From Bacteriovoracales bacterium (GTDB lineage: Bacteria; Bdellovibrionota; Bacteriovoracia; Bacteriovoracales; Bacteriovoracaceae): a stretch of DNA of 13,036 nt. Under the pieces are notes generated by a model that was given only the letters and a program-made list of their open reading frames with translations, did not search any database and was not told the DNA's origin. The position numbers were made by a program, and so were the translations under genes. Where the stretch lies: contig SKGZ01000255.1 of assembly GCA_007117175.1 (NCBI GenBank), positions 1 through 13,036 on the forward strand, written 5' to 3'. Shown piece after piece: positions 1 through 6,556 of this stretch (positions are counted from its first letter, which is position 1; each line of letters starts with the position of its first letter).

Positions 1-2513
1 GGGCCGATGAAGCTTACTATATCCTCGGTTTCAATGAAAAAGAACAAGGTAGAGAGAAATCAGCTCTTTCTTATTTCCAAAAAGCAGAGACTAAAGCTAA
101 GCCTAATTCAGAGTCACAAATTAGAATCCATAATGCTCTTGCAGAGCTTTATTACAATAAAAGGGATTATAAAAGAGCAATTTACTATTACGAAAAAAAC
201 CTAAAAATGATTAAAGATAAATGGTGGACAAAAGACGCCTATAACCTTTCTTGGTCTTATTATCGAATTAAAAACTATGAGAAGGCAATTCGGTTAATGA
301 AGAGGGTGAATGAGCTAAGTCAAAAACCACAGTATGTAGATATGAGTCATCTCGGAAAGCAAGATATTGGCTTATTTTATGCTGAGTCTGGTAAGGTTCG
401 GGAGGGTCTTCGATATTTTAAATCCCAGGGAAGAGATTTTACGCTCGAGTTATTAGCACTTGGTGCTTTACTGGCCGATCAGGGTAAATATCCACAGGCG
501 CTGAATGCCTATAATCAAGCTTTGCAATATGAGAAGGATCCACAGAACTTAGTTAAGCTCCATCTTGCTCGAATTGATCTCTATGATCGTTATGACAAAT
601 TTAACTTGCATCTTAAAGACAGCCAAAAGCTAACAACCCCTGAATTGCGATCTGCAATGACTGCGGATCAAAGACAAATGTATCTTTTTCAAGTGAATAA
701 GCAGGTAGGAAAACTGCAAAAGAGACTTACAGAAAAAGGTTATAAGGACACGCAGAATCTACGGGAATATTATGCAGGAATGACTAATGACTTTCTTAAT
801 ATTGCTATTTTAATCGATCCAAGCAAGTCAGTAGAGTATTATTTTTATCAAGCAGAGACAAGCTTTCAGGCGCGCCAGTATGAATTAGCAACTCAACAGT
901 ATGTTAAGTCTTATGATCTAGCTGATCAGGAAAATAATCAAAAGATACGCAAGCTTTCAGCTGAGGGAATCCTCGCTGCATTAGGGCAAAGTCCAAAGGC
1001 ATTCCCTACACAAGATAAATATTTAGTGGATGGTTACACCCGTTATCTTAAAGTTGATTCAACATCGAAACAAGCTCTTGAAGTTTATAAAAGACTTTAT
1101 AAGTATCACTTAGAGAAAGAGAATACAGCAGGTATGGAGGCGACCCTCAATGGTTTTGTGGTCGCTTTTCCCCAAAATCAAACTGAACAAGGTCAAATGT
1201 TAAGTTCCCTAGTCCAGCTATACTCAAAAGCAGGTAAAGATGAAAGATTGCTTAATCTTTTCAAAGGAATACGTTCAGGACAGTATAATTTATCAGAAAA
1301 GACAAAGAAAGATCTCAACGCAATCTATCAGAAGTTTGAAATTGAAAATATTGAAAACTTACTCAAGGCAGGAAAAATAGACCAAGCAAGAGAGGGCTAT
1401 CTTGTCATTTGGAATGATCAGTCCAATGATGAAATCACTAGGGCTAATGCAGCTTATAATCTGATGGTGATTAGTTATAAAGAATATCAGACAAAAGAGA
1501 CCTACGACTGGGGTTTAAAGGCCGTGCAGCTTATGGATGGCAAGGAGCTTCGTCAATTAAGAGATTCATTTCAGGGGATTTCACGTTTTCTATTTGAAAG
1601 AATGCAGTTTAGTGCATCTGCAGATCTAGCTCATAGAGTTTTTGCCAAGGGTTGTCAGTTGGGCGGGCTCGTGAGTGATAATTTATATAGAAATGCCTCT
1701 ACTGGGTATCGTGCTGCTAATAATACTGATCGTTTAAAAAATTTGTACGATTTATCACATCGTTGTAAAATCAGTCTAAGTGTTAAGAATGAAGCATTGA
1801 TAAACCTGTTGTACTCTTATCGTGATGAAAAAAGGTATAGAGACCTTAGTGAATTATTAGAGCTAGTCAAAGATAATAGGCAAATAGCCTCGGAACTTAT
1901 ATTACACGCCTCATATTTATCCCAATACTATGAAGAGAGTGCCAGGGTGAGTGAGCAAAAAAAATGGTCAAGCTATGCCATAGCTACTTATGAACAATTT
2001 GAGAAAAATAAGGCCAAAGGTAGTGAGCTAACTACAGCAGCACTTGATGCCCTTGCGATTCTCAAGTCAGAGCAAATTCAAAAAATTTATGCTCAATATC
2101 AAAAAATGCAATTAAAATTTCCAGAAAATGTTTTCAATTCAACTTTAGAGAGAAAAATTAACTGGTTAGATCGAATACAGAATGAAGCAATTCAATTAAA
2201 AGATCTTGGTTCAGGTCAAGGAATTTTGCTTTCTTTTCAATACTTAGTGACAGCATATTCTGATCTTGTCTGGGAGTTAAAAACATTTACTCCCCCAGGA
2301 AAATCAGAAGATTATGTAAAGAGTTTTAAAGCATCAATGCAGCAAATTATTTTACCTTTACAGCAAAAAATAGGCGAATTTGAAAGTCAAGGTCAAGATA
2401 TTATTAATCGCAATAAAATAATGGCAACCCATGATCCTGAACTTACGCCAATTACAGGCAATCACTTCCATGAATTTCATTTGCTACAGTCCCATAGAAG
2501 TGGAGGGTTTTAA
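1..2513 (+). CDS. gltD: Large TPR-repeat protein, GltD/AgmU-like (5' partial)
   Basis: The frame is open from the left edge (first whole codon at 3) to TAA at 2511-2513, so at least 836 residues are present and the true start lies outside the window. The first in-frame ATG, at 207, falls in the middle of a tetratricopeptide repeat and is not the start. Repeats of the A-x-x-x-L-G-x-x-Y / A-x-x-x-Y-x-x-A-L type are clear at about 9-100, 110-205, 230-300, 345-430 and 440-530, and more degenerate helical repeats continue to about 2350. No catalytic motif is visible. TPR arrays act as protein-protein scaffolds. The neighbours (TPR lipoprotein, small secreted protein, FHA-TonB protein) match the order in which M. 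xanthus GltD (AgmU, a large TPR gliding protein, roughly 1200 residues from memory) precedes gltE, gltF and gltG. The name rests on synteny plus architecture. It is unrelated to glutamate synthase gltD. Confidence 0.65.
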   Translation, partial: ADEAYYILGFNEKEQGREKSALSYFQKAETKAKPNSESQIRIHNALAELYYNKRDYKRAIYYYEKNLKMIKDKWWTKDAYNLSWSYYRIKNYEKAIRLMKRVNELSQKPQYVDMSHLGKQDIGLFYAESGKVREGLRYFKSQGRDFTLELLALGALLADQGKYPQALNAYNQALQYEKDPQNLVKLHLARIDLYDRYDKFNLHLKDSQKLTTPELRSAMTADQRQMYLFQVNKQVGKLQKRLTEKGYKDTQNLREYYAGMTNDFLNIAILIDPSKSVEYYFYQAETSFQARQYELATQQYVKSYDLADQENNQKIRKLSAEGILAALGQSPKAFPTQDKYLVDGYTRYLKVDSTSKQALEVYKRLYKYHLEKENTAGMEATLNGFVVAFPQNQTEQGQMLSSLVQLYSKAGKDERLLNLFKGIRSGQYNLSEKTKKDLNAIYQKFEIENIENLLKAGKIDQAREGYLVIWNDQSNDEITRANAAYNLMVISYKEYQTKETYDWGLKAVQLMDGKELRQLRDSFQGISRFLFERMQFSASADLAHRVFAKGCQLGGLVSDNLYRNASTGYRAANNTDRLKNLYDLSHRCKISLSVKNEALINLLYSYRDEKRYRDLSELLELVKDNRQIASELILHASYLSQYYEESARVSEQKKWSSYAIATYEQFEKNKAKGSELTTAALDALAILKSEQIQKIYAQYQKMQLKFPENVFNSTLERKINWLDRIQNEAIQLKDLGSGQGILLSFQYLVTAYSDLVWELKTFTPPGKSEDYVKSFKASMQQIILPLQQKIGEFESQGQDIINRNKIMATHDPELTPITGNHFHEFHLLQSHRSGGF
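2502..2507 (+). promoter_or_regulatory. Ribosome binding site deciding the gltE-like start
   Basis: GGAGGG ends 7 nt before ATG 2515. It lies inside the last codons of the upstream TPR gene, whose TAA is separated from this ATG by one base. It selects 2515 over the upstream in-frame ATG at 2431, which would place 28 extra residues before a good lipoprotein signal peptide. Confidence 0.8.
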
Positions 2514-2514
2514 G

Positions 2515-3351
2515 ATGAAATTATTAGTTTTTGTCGGTTTATTGATGATGGCTTCATGTGCAAGTTCCCCTCGTCAAAAAGACACTTCGGTACTGCCAGA
2601 GGTTAAGTATCAAGCCAAATCAGATTACTTTGCATCTAAGGCTGATTTTGCTATTGGCAGAGAAACGCTAGAGTTAGATTTATCTGTAAATGTTGGATCC
2701 GATCAGCTGGCCCTCATCATTAAGCAGTGTCACTCGGGAGATTTTGCCAAAGCCTATGACCTGAGTGGTGAGCTCTATCCGCAGTATAAGAATCACCCTG
2801 GTTATTGGAATGCTGTCGGGGTCTGTTTCTGGCAGAAAGGTGAAGTCTTCAGGGCAAAGCAATTTTTTAGCATAGCTCTGGAGAAACAGCATCGTTACTT
2901 TCCTGCTCTGAATAATTTGGCCATTATCTCTGTCAATGATAAAGATTGGGATCAGGCAAGAGCGCTGCTTGAGGAGGCACATAAAATAGAGCAACGCTCT
3001 CAAGTGGTTAACTATAACTTAGGTAGACTTTATTTGGCATTTGGGCACTACTCAAATGCTTTAACACATCTTAACTTATTACGTGATTCTGACTTTAAAA
3101 AATCAAAAGCAAATCTGTATATGGGAATAGCTCAGATGGGAGTTAAGCGATATCAGCAAGCACTAGAATTAATCAAACCTTTCTACTTGTCTGATAAGAA
3201 AAAAGATTATCTGAAGGTTTACTATGCATTGACGCTTTTAGAGACGGATCAAAAAAGTGAAGCGAGAAAGGTTATTTCTGACCTGCAAATTGATAGAAGA
3301 AATTCATTGTTTTCATATTACCAAAGATTAAAGAGAGGTTTAGATGAGTAG
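2515..3351 (+). CDS. gltE: TPR lipoprotein, GltE/AglT-like
   Basis: The 278-residue product starts with a lipoprotein signal peptide: K2, a hydrophobic stretch, then a lipobox M-A-S-C with the lipidated Cys at 15. Ala, not Asp, at +2 is compatible with outer-membrane sorting under the E. coli Lol rule. At least three TPR units follow at about residues 94-127, 128-161 and 162-194, with a weaker one at 200-230. In M. xanthus, GltE (AglT) is a TPR lipoprotein of the Glt gliding complex, encoded between gltD and gltF, and this gene sits in the same slot. The start is one base after the preceding stop, and the TAG overlaps the next gene by 8 nt, so the three are almost certainly co-transcribed. 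Lipid anchoring and TPRs are read from sequence; the gliding-complex role is inferred from order and architecture. A generic TPR lipoprotein is the alternative. Confidence 0.65.
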   Translation: MKLLVFVGLLMMASCASSPRQKDTSVLPEVKYQAKSDYFASKADFAIGRETLELDLSVNVGSDQLALIIKQCHSGDFAKAYDLSGELYPQYKNHPGYWNAVGVCFWQKGEVFRAKQFFSIALEKQHRYFPALNNLAIISVNDKDWDQARALLEEAHKIEQRSQVVNYNLGRLYLAFGHYSNALTHLNLLRDSDFKKSKANLYMGIAQMGVKRYQQALELIKPFYLSDKKKDYLKVYYALTLLETDQKSEARKVISDLQIDRRNSLFSYYQRLKRGLDE

Positions 3352-3601
3352 GTTGTTAATGATTTGTATGCTGATAATGTTCAGTAGTCATCTTTATTCA
3401 CAGAAACCTAAAAAGAATGTCCAATATAAATATAAAAAATTTGAGCGTTTCGATTTTGAGGCAATGAGAGTTGATAGTGGCGGGGCTACCCCGGGAGATC
3501 TGTCGATTAATCCAAGATTTAATGTAGAGTTTAGAAATAAATTACCCCATAAGCCCAATTTTAATTCAGAGCTTATGGATAGTGTGGAGTGGTTACAATG
3601 A
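3344..3601 (+). CDS. gltF: Small exported protein in the GltF position
   Basis: The product is 85 residues. The N-terminus has Arg 3 and a hydrophobic run through about residue 16, then a likely signal peptidase I site after the S-x-L-Y-S segment near residue 19, leaving a basic mature protein of about 65 residues. It has no Cys lipobox, no second membrane segment and no domain I recognise. An AAGAGAGG Shine-Dalgarno lies 5 nt before the ATG. The start overlaps the upstream lipoprotein gene by 8 nt, and the stop overlaps the next start as ATGA. Export, start and coupling are well supported. The symbol is positional only: in M. xanthus a gene of unknown biochemical function, gltF, sits between gltE and gltG. 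I could not verify sequence similarity to it. Confidence 0.5.
   Translation: MSRLLMICMLIMFSSHLYSQKPKKNVQYKYKKFERFDFEAMRVDSGGATPGDLSINPRFNVEFRNKLPHKPNFNSELMDSVEWLQ
3586..3589 (+). promoter_or_regulatory. Ribosome binding site deciding the gltG-like start
   Basis: GGAG lies 8 nt before ATG 3598, which overlaps the preceding TGA as ATGA (3598-3601). An in-frame GTG at 3589 would start inside this Shine-Dalgarno and is therefore disfavoured. Confidence 0.7.
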
Positions 3602-5553
3602 TTTCAAGTGATAGGACTAAAACTGGGACAAGATTACAATTAACATCAAGTGATGCTAAGACAAAGATTTGGTCGAAGCCTCTACGTCAAGGGAGGTATC
3701 TTATTGGAAGTAGCGAAGCATGTGATGTCTTTATCATGGACTCTAGTATTGCACCAATCCATTGCGTTATCGAAATTTTTCACGGTGAGGTTGTGCTCTA
3801 TAATCTTGACCTTAAGATAGGATCTAAAGTTAATAATGAAAAAATTATTACCAAGCAGTTAAGGCTCAATGATGTTATTAGTCTTGGGAATGTAAACCTC
3901 GTCTTAGACTATTGGAAGGACCGTGATGATAGTCCAGTCTTACCTCCAGATGCTCCAATGTCTAGCACTAAGGAGTTTACTGGCCATATTAGAAATCAAC
4001 CATTTGAGAAAATAGAAAGTAGTGATGAACCAAGAATTATTTATCCATTCAATGTTAATTATAACTTTGATACCAGTGAGTATATTTTCGAAGAGACAGA
4101 AAAATTGTATCCTGTTTTTCGCTATGGCAAAATTAAGACTTCTGTAGAAGTTATTATTATCTTTAAAAATAGAATTTTATCAGTCGATTATATTACAACA
4201 CAAAATGGAACTTACAAGCTTGCAGGTGTTGGTAAAAATAAAGATCAAATTGAGTTTGCTTATCTTCCCAAAAGTGACAATGTAGAGTTCTTAGAAGTTA
4301 AAAATAATGAATATTTTATTCATAATCTTTATGACTTTAATGTTAAGGTCTTCTCTAAGGATCAAGAAAAAAATAAAGCCAAACTCATCAATCTGTTGGA
4401 TGGTGAAATAGTTAATTTTACTAAAGGTGATCTTTCTATTGTAATTAGAAATGTGGAGTCACCTCCCCAAGTGTTAATTCCACCTGTTCTTCCAAGAGAT
4501 AAAAGTGTTCTATGGCTAGCTTTTATGGCCTTTTTATTTGTTTCAATTCCCATGTATTTTTTATCGAAGCGTGAAATCGATCAAGATGAGTTAAGTAAAT
4601 TGAAGGCGCCAGAAAGAGTGGCGACTATTCTTTACAATAGACCGAAAATGAAGGAGCCAGTCAAGCCATCTAAGCCTAAACCTAAACCTGAGCAAAAGCC
4701 ACCACAGCCTAAAGTAGAAAAAGTTCAGGAGAAAAAAGAAGCACCTAAGAAAATAGCAGATCAAACAGTTAAAAAGCGACCTCCTGAAAAAACTCCTCAA
4801 AAGGGCTCTCCGCCAAAGGCACAGCAGACAAAGGCAGCTGCACCTTCCCAGCAAAAAACAGCGGCTCAGTCAAAAACTAATAGACCATCGGCAACACCAT
4901 CAAAGTCTAAGTCAAGGCCTTCGGCAACTGCTTCCCCGACTCCAACTAGTAAGGGAACAGTTGATGTCTATAAGTCTAACCAGTTTGCATCTTCAGTTAG
5001 TTCTCTTGTGGCAAGAGGAGGACAGGTTCAATCGGCGCAAACTAAAAGTGTGAGTGGTGGAACACCAGGTGCAAGCGCGGCTTCTCCTGGAGTTGCAGGC
5101 AGTGCTGGTGTGAAAAGTGCAACAGTTTCTGATCGAATAGGCGACCGGACTGGGGCGTTACAAGGAGCCCAAGATTTTTCCAGTGGTGCCAAAGGACTTG
5201 TCACAGGAAAAGGTTTTCATACTGCCGGTATCCCATCAGAGACAGTCATTCTAGGATCAATGGACCCAGATCTTATTCGTAAGATACTAAGAGATCACCT
5301 CCCTCAATTTAGATTTTGTTATCAAAAAGAGCTTGACCGTAGTGGCCAGAATTTTTCTGGTGCACTCAGAGTTGTCTTCACCATAGGTGCTTCAGGTAAT
5401 GTGACTAATGCTGGAGTTGATGGTGCCTCTACTCTTCCTGCGCCAGTTCGTGGTTGTGTCATCAATGTGTTAAGAGGGATCCAATTTCCCAGACCTGCAG
5501 GCGGTGGTGTGGTAGAAGTAAAACAACCAATTAATTTTTATCCTAAACAATAA
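3598..5553 (+). CDS. gltG: FHA - transmembrane - AgmX/PglI (TonB-like) protein, GltG-like
   Basis: The product is 651 residues. A cytoplasmic FHA-type domain spans about residues 10-105 (GRYLIGSS at 32-39, H55, VNN near 78). A second folded region follows, then one membrane helix at 304-322 followed by Lys-Arg. A Lys/Pro-rich stretch (about 350-410) and a Ser/Thr/Ala/Gly-rich linker (about 410-545) form a long extended periplasmic arm. The C-terminus (about 549-651) is an AgmX/PglI-type TonB-like domain, with F-C-Y-Q (C574), a G-x-V strand motif, C620 and a final V-K-Q-P-I-N-F. This is the known architecture of M. xanthus GltG (PglI), an inner-membrane Glt protein proposed to reach through the periplasm. 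Canonical phosphothreonine-binding residues of the FHA domain appear replaced. It is the last gene of the block; the stop overlaps the converging acyltransferase gene by 11 bp. Confidence 0.75.
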   Translation: MISSDRTKTGTRLQLTSSDAKTKIWSKPLRQGRYLIGSSEACDVFIMDSSIAPIHCVIEIFHGEVVLYNLDLKIGSKVNNEKIITKQLRLNDVISLGNVNLVLDYWKDRDDSPVLPPDAPMSSTKEFTGHIRNQPFEKIESSDEPRIIYPFNVNYNFDTSEYIFEETEKLYPVFRYGKIKTSVEVIIIFKNRILSVDYITTQNGTYKLAGVGKNKDQIEFAYLPKSDNVEFLEVKNNEYFIHNLYDFNVKVFSKDQEKNKAKLINLLDGEIVNFTKGDLSIVIRNVESPPQVLIPPVLPRDKSVLWLAFMAFLFVSIPMYFLSKREIDQDELSKLKAPERVATILYNRPKMKEPVKPSKPKPKPEQKPPQPKVEKVQEKKEAPKKIADQTVKKRPPEKTPQKGSPPKAQQTKAAAPSQQKTAAQSKTNRPSATPSKSKSRPSATASPTPTSKGTVDVYKSNQFASSVSSLVARGGQVQSAQTKSVSGGTPGASAASPGVAGSAGVKSATVSDRIGDRTGALQGAQDFSSGAKGLVTGKGFHTAGIPSETVILGSMDPDLIRKILRDHLPQFRFCYQKELDRSGQNFSGALRVVFTIGASGNVTNAGVDGASTLPAPVRGCVINVLRGIQFPRPAGGGVVEVKQPINFYPKQ

Positions 5554-6556
5554 GTGACCTTTGCTCATGAATTGCCATTGAAAGTACAATTGGCTTTTCT
5601 TTTTGTTGAGCTAGGAAACTTTTCTTGTCTTTCCATGGTCCATCATTGAGTTCAATTAATGATCGAGCCACTGCTCCTGCAGTGTAGCTACCAGGGCCTG
5701 TTAGGATGAAAACATCTGGGGCAAATTCTCTATAGCATTTTTGTATGGCCAGACTAAAATAATAAGTGCTAATCACTTGGTTAAAGGTTGTATAGTGATA
5801 GAATTCTTCAATCGTAGTTGAATGTGGTGACCAGATTTTTCCTCGACCATCAATTAAGGGAATTTGAGGTGCTTTAAAGACTTGGCAAGAGATTATTTCT
5901 TGTGCTTTATGAGCAGCATCTTGTAATAATGGTGTGTGAAAGGCTGAGTTTCCTGGCAAAATTTGTGGGTAGATATCTCTAGCAGGTAGCTTCTTCATTA
6001 AAATATTAAGTGATTCTTTTTTTCCTGCTAAAATATAGAACCCTCCATAATCAATAGATAGAAATATTTTACTATCATCAATTTTTTCATTTACAAGTTG
6101 TTTGATTTCATAATCAACAATCCAATCTTGATTAGTAATAGGATAGATCAGTTGGCCACCGATGGGATTATTGGTTATTGAGGCCATCGTCTCAATGAAC
6201 TCAAAGGCATGTTGATCTTCTAGGGCCCCCGCTGCATGGCAGGCTAAGTACCACCCCATGGAATTTCCTGTAATGGCAACTATTTCATAATTTTCTTGGT
6301 TGATATTGAGATAATCGAGGTAACTGCAGCAGTGAATGAGTGCAGCAGAATTTGGTCCGTGATAGTGTATATTCCTTTGAAAGACATTCGCTCCATCTAA
6401 CTCTGTTATGGTAGGATTATTATTTTGAACTTTATATTGATCATAATCATTGAGAAAGGGATGATCTTTATAATGGGATTGAATCACCCCTAGCTCTGAT
6501 TTATTATAGCTTCCTCTACCTGGAAAGATTACGACTGCTCTTTTTTTTCTGCTCAC
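5543..6556 (-). CDS. FabD-like acyltransferase (malonyl-transacylase superfamily)
   Basis: The 337-residue product has the fold signatures of ACP S-malonyltransferase/AT domains: PGRGS at 12-16 (usual PGQGSQ), the nucleophile elbow G-N-S-M-G at 97-101 with Ser99 (usual GHSxG), the catalytic His in A-F-H-T-P-L (His217), and a C-terminal G-P-G-S-Y-T-A-G at 297-304. By ungapped alignment from memory with FabD, the Arg that clamps the malonyl carboxylate (E. coli R117) falls on Met124, and the Glu after the elbow is Trp102. The family moves acyl groups from CoA to a carrier protein; a missing Arg argues for a non-carboxylated acyl substrate. The GTG start at 6556 overlaps the upstream TGA as GTGA, behind a weak GAGAG at 6566-6570, so translation probably depends on coupling to the E1 gene. 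The carrier and acyl group are unknown. It is probably not the housekeeping FabD. Confidence 0.75.
   Translation of the reverse strand: MSRKKRAVVIFPGRGSYNKSELGVIQSHYKDHPFLNDYDQYKVQNNNPTITELDGANVFQRNIHYHGPNSAALIHCCSYLDYLNINQENYEIVAITGNSMGWYLACHAAGALEDQHAFEFIETMASITNNPIGGQLIYPITNQDWIVDYEIKQLVNEKIDDSKIFLSIDYGGFYILAGKKESLNILMKKLPARDIYPQILPGNSAFHTPLLQDAAHKAQEIISCQVFKAPQIPLIDGRGKIWSPHSTTIEEFYHYTTFNQVISTYYFSLAIQKCYREFAPDVFILTGPGSYTAGAVARSLIELNDGPWKDKKSFLAQQKEKPIVLSMAIHEQRSLIV
5574..5605 (+). terminator. Candidate Rho-independent terminator after the glt-like block
   Basis: GCCATTG (5574-5580) pairs with CAATTGGC (5587-5594) with one bulged T, giving seven base pairs around the loop AAAGTA. TTTTCTTTTT (5595-5604) follows directly. 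It begins 21 bp after the gltG-like stop in the right orientation. It lies inside the 3' coding region of the opposite-strand gene, so codon constraints could have produced it by chance. Confidence 0.45.

Noticed and set aside
7..204. 65-codon plus-strand reading frame at the left edge
   Set aside because: It overlaps the TPR gene in another frame, is Lys/Ser/Ile rich without a domain, and the overlapping frame shows clear TPRs continuing through it.
2431..2514. N-terminal extension of the gltE-like lipoprotein from an upstream ATG
   Set aside because: It lies within the preceding gene, lacks a good Shine-Dalgarno, and would bury the signal peptide and lipobox that begin at 2515.
2680..3003. 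Minus-strand frame of 107 codons opposite the lipoprotein gene
   Set aside because: It is antisense to clear TPR-coding sequence and has no supporting signal.
4591..4854. Minus-strand frame of 87 codons opposite the FHA protein
   Set aside because: It is a Leu/Arg/Phe-rich translation caused by the Lys/Pro-rich linker on the other strand; no start signal or domain.
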